In this document: piece by piece, positions 1 through 12,800 of the stretch
Layout: each line of letters opens with the position of its first letter
How positions within the stretch are numbered: position 1 is the first letter of the stretch
Assembly: GCF_905147365.1 (NCBI RefSeq)
Contig: NC_056416.1
Span: forward strand, 3,430,001 to 3,494,000
From: Aricia agestis
Lineage: Eukaryota; Arthropoda; Insecta; Lepidoptera; Lycaenidae
Direction: 5' to 3'
DNA: 64,000 nucleotides
The notes under the pieces: model-generated
The model's input: the letters and a program-made list of their open reading frames with translations, nothing else
The model's database searches: none
Told to the model about the DNA's origin: nothing
Translations under genes and position numbers: made by a program

Positions 1-671
1 TCGTTGTCCCCTGATTCCTTCTCCAAAACTTAACCGATTTAAGTACTTTTTTCATTAAAGATTAAAGGAAGGCTTGAGCTGTGTTCCTATGTTTTTTTTG
101 TATAATCTAGCCAAATCTGTTTTCTGGATGTTTGAACACAACGGAAAATCTGGCCATTTATTTGGGTTTTTGAACGTTCATATCTTATTTAATAATTAAA
201 TTATGAAAAAAAAGAAAACATAGGGACATTGTATTAGTGGCCGTAGATATACAGGAAAAAATTATAACTCTACTAGCATTATCCAGGGAGGAAACAGGGG
301 ACAACGTTTGTATGGAAAAAAGGGCGGTGTGGACTCCTCTTAATATAAATATTGATCGTAGCGTCGTAGCACCGTAGCGGCTTCGTAGCACACTACGAAT
401 AATAAAAACGTAGCACATTACGTAATATTAAAATTCATCAACTTTTAACGAACTTATTAGATTAGAATATCTATTCTTTTATTATATTCTTAATATTGAT
501 TGTAAGAAAAATAGAGAAGTCGAAATTTTAAATCACTTTTACTACTATTATAGTACCTATGTTACTAATCCTCTAAGTACTACGACGCTACGATTTTAAA
601 GAAAGAAAGAAGAAGAAGAAGAAAAAGCAACGATTAAACATCCATATTATTTCGAGAAACTTTTTCCTCAC
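1..671. other. DAT intron, left edge of window
   Basis: This is the intron following the TM11-TM12 exon on the minus strand. No C-terminal DAT exon could be found here, so that exon must lie beyond the left edge. The stretch is AT-rich. It contains a CGTAG/GCAC-rich patch at about 355-425 and a (GAA)n-like purine run at about 599-628. No gene was recognised. Confidence 0.6.
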
Positions 672-940
672 CTCAAAGAAGGTACCCTTAGTCGTCAGTA
701 TCTTGTATATAGCGACCGTCGGGATACAAATAACACTGGATCCAGCGATGCACCAGCCCAGCGCGTTAGCCCAGCCCGGGTAGACATAGTCCTCGTACTG
801 GAGCGGGGCATAGTCCAGGAGCCCGTATACTGTGATGAACAGGAGGAAGGCGGGGGCCACGAAGCGCCAACAGATGCGCCAGTAGAGGCCAGGCCGAAAG
901 CCGATCATATCGCGGATGTCCTCGCAGAATCGTTCTGTGC
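672..940 (-). CDS. DAT: DAT coding exon, TM11-TM12
   Basis: The exon encodes 89 full codons from [14 protein letters not shown] through KGTFFE. It contains TM11 and TM12, including [15 protein letters not shown] and a [11 protein letters not shown] stretch. The acceptor is a ctaaaaattg context at 941 and the donor is GAG|gtgagg at 671, phase 0. The cytoplasmic C-terminal tail is not in this exon. A GAA-rich intron follows, so reading on past the donor gives a low-complexity tail that should not be taken as protein. Confidence 0.93.
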
Positions 941-3764
941 CTAAAAATTGTAAGGCATTTTTGTAGAGTTATGCCTTGTACCAGCCCCTAGACGAGTAAT
1001 TTTATTGTCAAAATCACATAATGCGTAAATTGTCCGTCTAGGGTTGATATGGAACATCGCATGCATTCAATCTAATTGTCAAATAAACTGTTCAATAAAA
1101 TTGAAGCATGATATTGACAATAAAATTGGTCGTCTAGGGGCCGGCTTATGTTAGGCGGTTGTTGATATATATATAATAATTATAATTATTTTTTTAATAA
1201 ATATGATTGAATGAATGAATGAAAATCCATGATTTACTCTAACCCAAATAGACTGAGAGAATTTGGCTTTATAATGCAAGATAATGTTGAACCTTTATGT
1301 TTATATTGATATGATTGATAGTAAAGTTAGTAAATCTTTTAAAGGTCAATGTACACGCCTTTACAATAAAATCCCAGAAAACGTTCAAAATCTTTCCATT
1401 AATAAATTTAAAAAAGTAGTCAAAGAGCGTTTGTGTGCCAAAGCTGGATAAGGTCAATGATTTCATGAACGATGGCACATCTTGGGAGTAGGATTGCTGC
1501 TTACAAGGCTATTTCTACATTATTTTATGACTTACAATTATGTTTGTTGACATTGTATATATAATTTTAAGTTACAACATTGTAAACCTTATTTTAAAAG
1601 ATTAATTTTTTCTCACTTTTTTTGGTAAAAAGTGGGCCCCGTGCGAGTTTCTTACGCCGGTTCTTCTCGCCGGGTTAGTTCCCGAACCGGTGGTAGGCAT
1701 CATGTAGACGTTCAGAGAACATTTGCAAAACATTATTCTGAATAAAAAAAGTTTGAGTTTGAGTTTAATATTGAACCGAAAAGAGAGTATATAAATGGTT
1801 AATATTGTTAATGAACAAAAAAAGCAATATGCCATTTAATTGTTCTGTTTTGTTGAATACAGTAGTTATATTCCCTTTACTCTTAAAATAGAGGTCGTTT
1901 ACGTTGATTTAACTCTTATATGACCCTTCTATGACCGTTTTTCTCACAACCATAAAAATCTTTTCACTTACCATAAATCCAAGAAACCGCAATCGCTTCG
2001 AAGAACACGGCCACCAGCATAGAATACCCTGCAGCGTATCTGTCCAGCAGCTGGAAGAAGTAGAAGCCGCCCTTCGTGCATGAGGTGAGTCCGACGAAGA
2101 AGTAGAGGGTGAAGAGACAGGCCACGAATATCTCGCGGTGTCGCCCGATCGGCGGGTACTCGTCGCTGAGAGCGGTGATTATGGCCTCGGAGCCGCCGAA
2201 CTGAAATGGAAATTATTGTAACAAATTTCTAAAATAGAGAGACGCAAAGCCACAGCGCAGTTACTGCATTTGGATAAGTACTGAAGACCGTATAGTGAAG
2301 GATATATTACTAGCTGTTGCCCGCGACTTCGTCCGCGTCAGCAAAATGTGATAACAAAGATAATAAAAAAGAGCAAAAAATCCCCCTTTTAAGTTTCCTT
2401 TATAAAAAAAGTGAAATATATCCTCCTCCTTTTCGGAAGTCGGTTAAAAAGTAGCCTAAGTTATTCCTTACTACATCAGCTATGTGCCTAAAAAAGACCC
2501 GTTAAAATTACTCCAGCCATTTCAGAGATTATCCGGAACAAACAGACAGACAGACATACAGACAAAAATTGTAAAAAAAAATTGTTTTGATGTCTGTACC
2601 CTATATACATTCATATGCATGTAGTAAAAAACGGTTCTTTCAATATTACAAACAGGCACAATATGTACGTATGTATATGTACAACGAGCTTTTGCCCGCG
2701 GCTTCGCTTGCGTTAAGAAGTATTATTATAAACAAACTTTCATCCGCTACTTGAACCCCTTGGGGTTGGAATTTGTCAAAATCCTTTCTTAGCGGATGCC
2801 TACGTCATAATATCTACCTTTTTTTTTAAATGTAATAAGGGTGCAAACGAGTTTTGCTCGTTTGCACCCTTATTACATTTAAAAAAAAAGGTAGATATTA
2901 TGACGTAGGCATCCGCTAAGAAAGGATTTTGACAGTTACTGCATTTGGATAAGTACTGAAGACCGTATAGTGAAAGATATATTACTAGCTGTTGCCCGCG
3001 ACTTCGTCCGCGTCAGCAAAATGTGATAACAAAGATAATAAAAAAGAGCAAAAAATCCCCCTTTTAAGTTTCCTTTATAAAAAAAGTGAAATATATCCTC
3101 CTCCTTTTCGGAAGTCGGTTAAAAAGTAGCCTAAGTTATTCCTTACTACATCAGCTATGTGCCTAAAAAAGACCCGTTAAAATTACTCCAGCCATTTCAG
3201 AGATTATCCGGAACAAACAGACAGACAGACATACAGACAAAAATTGTAAAAAAAAATTGTTTTGATGTCTGTACCCTATATACATTCATATGCATGTAGT
3301 AAAAAACGGTTCTTTCAATATTACAAACAGGCACAATATGTACGTATGTATATGTACAACGAGCTTTTGCCCGCGGCTTCGCTTGCGTTAAGAAGTATTA
3401 TTATAAACAAACTTTCATCCGCTACTTGAACCCCTTGGGGTTGGAATTTGTCAAAATCCTTTCTTAGCGGATGCCTACGTCATAATATCTACCTTTTTTT
3501 TTAAATGTAATAAGGGTGCAAACGAGCAAAAGGGGCACCTGATGGAAAGCAACATCCGTCGCCCATGGACACTCGCAGCACCAGAAGAGCTGCAAGTGCG
3601 TTGCCGGCCTTTTAAGAGGCAAAGGGTAGGGAAGGGAAGGGAATAGGGGAGGGCAGGGAAGGGATAGGGTAGGTGATTGGGCCTCCGGTAAACTCACTCA
3701 CTCGGCGAAACATAGCGCAAGCGCTGTTTCACGCCGGTTTTCTGTGAGAACGTGGTGTTTCACC

Positions 3765-3856
<92 letters not shown>

Positions 3857-6800
3857 ATATAGGTACTATACACTGCGGTGCAGCATCTATGTTTACTTAA
3901 TTACTGTCAGTTCCCACTGAAATTAGCCCGGCCGCACATTGTCCGAAATTACTGATACGAAACATTTGAACGTCGGCCGGACCGCCACACCGCACACTAT
4001 CCGAAATTTCCTTCCGGCGAGTTCGAGCTCACTCAGCTCAGTACAAAATGTAAGAGAGAGCGCGATCCGTCAGAACCATTTGAACTGCCATCCGATCGAC
4101 GTCATCTGAGTCATCTGACACATAATGTCAGACGCCCGCCGGAACGCAATTAAAAATGTCTGCCATCCGATAGACGGTATCTGACGACTCATCCGGACCG
4201 GACGTCAGATACAAAATATATGAGCAGAGTGCGTTCCGGCAGGCATCTGACATTATGTATCAGATGACGTCGATCGGATGAGTACTCTGGTGTTTCGTCC
4301 CAAGGTTTTTAGGCCCAGTGGGCCCAATGACCAGATATGAATTTTTAACATTTTATCATCTGGCGATTGGTCCCACTTTTATGATTCATTATTTTCTGGC
4401 AAGAAATTTTGAAGTAGGCACAAAAACACACACAAAAATAATCAGTTATAACCATAATATTGTTTTGTAAATTTAAAAAATATCTAACATAATATTATAG
4501 GTCACGTATTGGATATACGAGTTTTCATTTTACTAATTATTGCAACACCGCATTAACAGGAAATATTTCATATTCAAAATAATAATAATTAATTACATAA
4601 ATAATAACTTATTTAATATTTATTTAAGTCAGATATAATAATTGTTAGAAGAGACTATGCCGATTAAGCCCAGCCGCACATTGTCCGAAATTTCTGATCC
4701 GAAACATATCTAACACTAAAAAATATCTAACACCTTAAAACTTGTATTATTATTATTATTATTAATACCTAAACATACTGCGTCGAATCAAGTTTTTAAA
4801 AAATACCTGCTCATTAGAGTTTCAAATTTTACGCAGTACCTATTAAGGTACTGCGTAAAATTTTAATGGTTGTTTTCCCATGAAAAATAAAATGATTCTA
4901 TCTTAGTTGTACGATAGACTTGGAAAGTTTTTTTTTTTAATATTTAAATCATAAATAAAATTCAGCCGGGCTATAGCCGCTCGCGCCTATCGGCATAAAG
5001 TTGCCATAGCACCTACGTGATACAAAATATTTTTCATTTTCAAATTCAAATGTCTTTATTGCCAGAATGTTGTTGATATAAAGGTTTTATTAAATACTTA
5101 TAGTTTTAACATTCTGCCACAACAATGGCGCGTAATTGAATTAAACTTACTTTTATAAAATTAATTAATTAATTAGTCGTTCTCTTAAAAAAAATATATA
5201 CCTATAATTTGCCAATTAAAGAAATATATAAGCTTAATATAAAAATAATAATTATAAATAAATTTTAAACTGAAATACCTATACAATAATAATATAATTA
5301 GATTATTTAGAAAATAAGTACTTTTGTTATTATTTATGTCATAAGAGATTTAATATATACATGTCCATTGTATTACTTTTCTTTAAATATCATATTATAT
5401 TCATTCAGTGTGTAATGAATGCTTTCATACAAAGCAATTATTTTGTTTTTTATTCAAATCTACAACTTTCTTGCTAGCCCTACGGACACAAGCCCAAAAG
5501 TCATAAAAAATAATTACTTGGGACCAATCGCCAGATGAAAAAAATGTTAAAAATTCATATCTGGTGATTGGGCCTACTGGGCCCAAAAACCTTGGTTGGG
5601 ACGAAACACCAGAGTACTCGATCGGATGGCAGTTCATATGTTTCTGATCAGAAATTTCGGACAATTTGCGGCCGGCCTTACGCAACGGGATTCGACGGGA
5701 CAACAGTGACACTGAATGTCAAGTTGTGTTTTTACTTTTTTTTATATAATTGAATAGACGCCTCGTTACCTTTTGACGTACCATGCGACGTCCCCTTATC
5801 TAATATGTGTTTCAAGATAAAGTTAATTTTCCTCTTTTGTTTAGTATTTTTGTTTTACCAATAATAAACACTTACAGAGCTATCCAAACCCAGAGTCAGA
5901 AGCATCATGAAGAATATCAGCGCCCAAAATGTAGATCCTGGCATAGTAGCTATGGCAGCTGGGTACACAACGAACACTAGACCTGGAGAACAATGGACCG
6001 GTTTTACTAGATATCAAAGATATTTTGTCACTTGACTCATACCTTTCTATTATCTTTTACGCACGTCACGCGTATAGCGTGGACGCCCATAGTAAACTTT
6101 GCTGCACCATTGGAATATTTTAGATTTTTTTATGCTTCTTAAATAATGTCTATAATACTTTAGCAGATAAAAAAAGGAACTCATGCCTTGCTACTACTAG
6201 GTATTTAACAAACCTGGTCCCTCCGTCGCCACGTCCTGGACATCCTTCCCCGAGGCGTGCGCCATGTAGCCCAGCACGCTGAAGATGACGAAACCCGCCA
6301 CGAACGATGTACACGAGTTAATCACGCTCGTCAGGATCGCGTCCCTGGTCAAACATCAATCGAGGTGAAGTGCAGTAATATGCAGAAGTTAACTAGGCAC
6401 CTTGTTCTAAGTAAAACAATGGAAGTATTCTGCATGTTGTATAGTATTATGTTGCAGAGCCTACAATCTGACTAGACTATTTGCAGTTCTTTGTTTTTTC
6501 AACACATTTGCTTTCAAAATGTTTTTCACTTAACATTTACTTAACAAAGACCTGTACAAAACAAATTCGAATGAGTAAGAATAGAAGGTATGGTATGTAC
6601 TAACTTGTAAACGTTGTTATGGTATTTGTTGTACGAAGCGTATGCCAGTAGAACTCCAAAACCAGGGCCCAATGAGAAGAAAACTTGCGTCGCTGCGTCA
6701 ACCCAAACCTAGTAATTAATCACTAATGAAGAGCGTCATTCTGATTAATAGTAAGAAATTATAATGTACAAATTCACAATACACAAAAAAGTAACATTTT

Positions 6801-9800
6801 TAAAACATGAAATTAAGAACTTTAAAAATTAAAACTTTATACGTAACGAAATTACTACTCTTATTGAGTTAGCCCGGGCGCGCACTAGCGGTCAGGCCGC
6901 AACGGCCAGGCCGCGGCGGCCATCGAAAGTATGGTGTGGCCGCAGGTCGCGTTGCGGCCAGGTGCGCGTCGTATATGGCGCTTTCATACGAAGGTATCTA
7001 TCTCGATGGCCGCCGCGGCTTGGCCGCTAGTACGCGTCCGGGCTTATGTCTACATAGAGACATGATGGCTAATACCAGCTCCGACACAACCCGACGGTGT
7101 AGTTTAAGACGGCTGCATACTTGTGACACCCGCAAAATTAAAAAAATGTTCAATATAAGAAAACCTTAATAAATAATTTGATTAAATAAAAAATAATATT
7201 ATTTATACCTGAGGTTGTGTTATAGCTTCGAAGTTCGGGCTGAGATAGTACTGTATGCCGGTAGCCGAGCCCGGTAGAGTGATGCCGCGCACCAGGAGTA
7301 TCAGCAGAACCGCGTACGGGAACAGCGCCGTGAACCACACCACCTGGAATATGTTAACGATAAGCCATGCACCATGGAAGGTCTTACATGAATGGGCCGA
7401 CTCGAACCGAAGGTGAAGCTTACTTATAGTTCGTAGACCAAAGATAGCGTTTGATTTGTATGAAGCATTATGTTGCTTGAGACGATAAGATTATGGGGCA
7501 AATAACATGGAATTAAATTAACCAACTACCATGTTTCTAAAGCGTGTCAAAGAAGTAATACGTGTACAATACAACCAAAAAACATAACCTCTGTTCTTGC
7601 ACAATCGGAAAAAGGTGAAGTACAGTCCAAATATCTCTTCTGTCTGTATAATTATTATCTCTGATTATGGTTTCTATCATAAAATACTTGCTTGTTAAAC
7701 AGCTGTAGTGATAAAAAACTTGCGGCAATATGACACAACAAAGAGAAGATTGCATACCTTGCCCGAGGTGCTAATGCCTTTCCATAGCGAGAAGTAGCAG
7801 ATGACGTAGACGGCGAACAGGCACAGCGCCATGTCCCACTTGATCGCGCCCAGGTCGTGCAGACCCGAGCTGCCTTGGAGCTCTAGGATTTCCCGACTAC
7901 AAAACAGTCATGTCAGACAGATCGTCATTATGGCCTTGGTGTCGGTCGTTGGCTTAATTGAAGTGTACCTAACTACGAAGAAGTTATGTTTACTGTGCTT
8001 ATATAATATAATATAAGGGGTAACAAAACAAAGTGATAATAATTTAGGGTGTGTATGTGTTCATTATATACAGCTCACCGTGAAAGCCAAGCGCCAGTGT
8101 CATAGATTTTCCCATACAAAATTTAAAAAAAAAGTTACTCTGTCAGCGCTGCTACTTTCACAGTGAACTCATGTGCATAAACACACCCTAACGTAGTAGT
8201 GGTAGTAGTTTAGTGGTGACGCCTCCGTGGTCTAGTGGTACAGAGCGCGGCTCTTGACTCGGAGGTCGTGGGTTCGATTCCCGCGTTGGAAACATGTTAT
8301 TTCCAAGTTTGGTTAGGACAATGCAGACTGATCACCTGATTGTCTGACAAGTAAGATGATCCATGCGTCGGATGGGCATGTAAAAAGTCGGTCCTGCGCC
8401 TGATCTCTCGCCAGTCGTGTCGGTCTTCCGTCCCACTGGGTTATGAGAGTAAAGGAATAGAGAGTGCTCTTGTGTACTGCGCACACACTCGGGCACTATA
8501 AAATTACTCCTGCGTAGCTGGCCTGGTTTCAATGAAACCGGCCACCGTCACCGAAATCGGTGTGGGAGCTATTATTATAATAGTAGTTTAGTTTTGTTAC
8601 ACCTGTATGTATAATATAACGTGCATCTGAACAACCAATACTACCGGCGAAAATGCAGACGCAGGACCGAATGTCTGTGCTTTTAAAATCCGTATGATAT
8701 ACCGAATTTTAATTTTCTCATCCGTATAGATAAAATTTTGCTTATCAGGTAAATTCTGCATTATCTCAAAGAAATCTGAAAACAACTTTTAGTCTAGCAT
8801 TGTGTACGGAAATCGAATTCACGACCTTGATATTGTAGTGTACTGTGTAGCATAATTTCTATAACGTTTATTACGGTTGACGTGCTGCAAGTAATTTTAG
8901 ATTATGATTCTTTATACCATTTGTCTTTATACTTTACTAATAAATTAATGCGAAATTGTGCCTGTCTGTCTGTTACCTCTTCACGCCCAAATCGCTGAAC
9001 CGATTTTGCTGAAATTCGGTATGGGGATACTCTGACTCCCGAGAAAGGGCATAGGATACTTTTATCCCGTAAAAATGTACGGTTCACGCGCGATAAACAA
9101 GTTGCGGACGTCGTCCAGTCAAATATAACTTACTTGAAGTATTCAGCAGCGGCGGAAGTGTAGTGGGGCCGGGGGGTGGCGACGGTCATGTTGCGGGCAG
9201 TCCGGTTCATGCGGATAGCCTCCCAGTTGGCTTCGAACTGGACAGGAATAAAAGAAACATCAAATCACTCAGGCGCGGTCCGAAGGGGGGGGGGGGGGGG
9301 TTCACGGGACATGACTCCCCCCAAAATCTCAGGTCAAATTGAAAAATCTCAAAATCTTGCCAAATAATAAAAGGAAATTTTTTCCAATAAATTTTTAGTA
9401 TAGTGAGTGACCCCCTGAAATGCTGCGACCGCGCCTGAAATCACTACACTCGTCACTCACTCAGTGTACGTGATGATACAAAAATATAAGCTTAGATTTG
9501 CAAACTGCCTGGCTTTTTCATCATGGAAAAGATCAAGAAAAATTCGGATCCAAAAAATTATTAAAATACTATTTGTAAGGTACCTCATGTTAGTTTTCTT
9601 ACTATTTTTTTATGACGAGAAAACGTCCTAACCACGAGTATGCCAATTGCCACAACATGCAGTGCATCATAACTATTTTAAACACAATGCGATGGTGTTC
9701 CTGCTTTGCCTTGGAGCTTCCTCAGAGTTACCGATATATCTTGATCCTTCTTATTTTTAACTTGATCCACTAGACGTTATAATAAAAGTTACTACAATGT

Positions 9801-12800
9801 TAAACTACATACCGGCTGGCATAACGGCGTGTTCCACTCGTTGTTACAGTTGGTCCACGGCAGCATGGTGGTGAACGATGCGAAGAAGAACCGCAGCGCC
9901 CACGCGATTATCACGTTGTAGTAGAAGTCCACGTAGAACGCTATTAGCACCACCGCGTACCCGATACCTGGGAAAGAAAAAACTCGCTAAATAAAAGTTT
10001 ACTGACATACAGTATACACCATAATATGACTTAGTAGTCATAACATATTATATAGTTGGTTATGTAAAAAGCGTGCTCACAGCGGTGTTGAGTATATTTA
10101 CTTTGTCCACTTCATAATCTGTCAATACTCTATGTTAGTCTATCTATGATTATTGCATCTATTATCTATGACAATATGTCAAAACTTTACTCTGTAACTT
10201 TTGTGCTCTGCTAATAAAATGGTGCCCTTACTTTTGTGTTAATTATTTACCAAAAGAAATCTAATACGTTTATATCGCAATTTTGTGCTACCTGAGATTA
10301 ACTTATAAAACAAAAAATAACCGTATTATATCGAACTATGAGCACCTAGAAATCTAGTAAAACTACGTCTTGCTCTTACTCAAGTTAGCTCTTACAAGGG
10401 TACCAAAAATACTTCTTGAAGTAAAGGCGTGAATACGTTGGTAAAGAAAAAACTTTGACATACTTTAAACTCTTCCGATTAAGTCTTAACAGAGCGTTGA
10501 GTGTTTCACGTTTAATTCCATACAACAAATTGACCATAGGGTTTTTTAACCAGTACAAACATTTTGTCGCTTAACTTGAAACTTGAAAATAATAGACAAT
10601 ATCGGCAAGAAAAGTTATTATACCACGTATTTAAATCATTATGTATCATGTAGATTAACTTTCTAACATATAAACGTACATAAATGTAAATACATTCCAA
10701 AAGAACATAAATCACAAACAATCCTTTCAGCATTAACTCGGACAGAAGTTTCCACTCCATTACCGATTTTATTCCTGAAAAAATTACATCGCAGCCACTC
10801 AGGCGAACGTGACCCAGTGAAATCGCCGTAAGTCGCACATCTACCGCCTTTGAGAGCACTCAGGGGGAGTGGTGTCAATTATGTGTTAAGTGCGATCCGG
10901 GGGTGAATCACAACCTTTATTTTATTAAAACGGCTTATGTCAAATGGAATTTTCTGCTCGAATATTTTTGTGGAATTGTTATGGAGTGAAATAGTTTTTT
11001 AAGATGTTTTCCGGTGCTGCACACTTTACTGTGTATGATTGTCTAAGCGTTTGAGCTTTGGTATAAAGAAGTACAATTTCAATTAATAAATGTGGCGATG
11101 AAGCCTGCTCGGTTTACGTATAATTAGTCCTAAGTAAATATTTATGCGTGTTAGTGCTACAGTTGTGTATGGTATGGTATAGTAGGTTACTATATGTAAA
11201 AAACTGCGCATTTCGACACCAGTAGTTAGTACTTACATAAAATTACAATGATGTCGTTGCCGCCTCAAACATCATAATATATAATAGGGTGTAACAAAAC
11301 AATGTGATGCCGTACTTTAGGATATTTTAGGTATTAGTCCCGTGTTCACTGTTGTTCACAATTTTTTTTTCACTTTTGTATGGGGAGACTCGTGATGCTG
11401 AGGCGAAAAAAATTTGGTCTTCCAACGCTGCTACTTTCACAGTGAACTCTTTACAAGGTACCCTAGAGTATCATCACTTAGTTATGTTATACTCGGTAGA
11501 AGCTTACCCTTGAAAAGCGGCACCAGCCTCCCCCAGCAGGTGATGGCGCCCTTCCGGTGGAACTGGCCCAGCGCCAGCTCCATGTAGAACAGCGGGATGC
11601 CGCCCACCACCAGCATGATGCAGTACGGCACCAGGAACGCGCCTGGGGACAATGTGAAAGTAGATAAGTTACGACTAGTTCTCTATAAGTGAGAAATTAA
11701 ATCCAAGAAAAATGTACCAATTTCTGACTGTGTTTGATACCCAAGAATTGGCTTTCAAATATCAAATTAATCCTCGATGTCGATACTAGAGAGAGTCGTG
11801 TCTTTTGAAACGTAAGCTTTGCAGCGGTGCACGAAATGTGCAGCCTGTAGCCAAAAAAAATTGTTCAATAAGACCAAAGTATAGTAAAGAGGAGATATTT
11901 TATTATATATATTCACAAAAGCACTAAAATTCAGTTATTCTGCAAGTAAATTTATTTTAAAACTATACAACTTCATAAGTTCATACCATTACAAAAAGTC
12001 ACAACTCAACTATTAAATAAAAGCTCGACAATATTGCAGGATGAGTGGCTCCGTAAAGTTTTTACACCCTATTTACTTCAAAAGCTCCATAGAAATCTCG
12101 GATCGGGCAATTCCGTCATAATTTCATCGAGAGGGCCGACGGGAGGGCTGGGGGGTTGAGGGGCAAATTGTGTGGTAATTGCCCTTTTAAGTCCCTCATC
12201 TGCTTACGAGCTTTTATGATTCCGTGGAACTTTCGGGCGATAATAGTTGTAAAGTTGCATCGCAAGTTCAATAGATTAATAAATTACTAAACAGATATTA
12301 TAATTGTTAAAGATTGTATTGGTTGTCCGACGACCTCTGTGGCTCAGTTGGTGACGACGTCTGTGGCTCAGTTGGTGGGCTTTTGGTAGCTCTAGCCGGG
12401 GGTCGCGGGTTCGAATCCCGCCGACGGAACAAAAAGTTTTCAAAGTTCCTGGGTCATGGATGTGAATTAAATATGTGTATCATATAATAAAAATCTTAAA
12501 TATATGTATAGTATAAAAGTATTAAATATATTTCCGTTGTCTGGTACCCGTAACACAAGTCCTTCGGGTACTTAGCACAGGGCCAGACTGATGTGGTGTG
12601 AAGCGTCCATAGATATTATATTATTATTATGTTATTATCTGAGAAACTATTTTATAAGCAGATATGAGATAGCGGACCTACGTGTAATTCGGTCCGGCAA
12701 TATCAAGCCCAGCCGATAGATTACGTCGGCCAACATTCACTTTTAAGTACCTTCTACTATGAACTGCCACCAGCAGTATTTCCGGACCTATACGACCTGC

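Noticed and set aside
588..671. Extension of the last DAT exon into a poly-Phe tail
   Set aside because: It is intron read-through of a GAA-rich tract after a good GAG|gtgagg donor.
8219..8290. tRNA-like sequence with A and B boxes
   Set aside because: No acceptor-stem closure after the B box and the sequence continues into a repeated non-tRNA body with target duplications. It is a SINE head, not a tRNA gene. The same applies to 12350-12430, 14940-15018 and 36541-36590.
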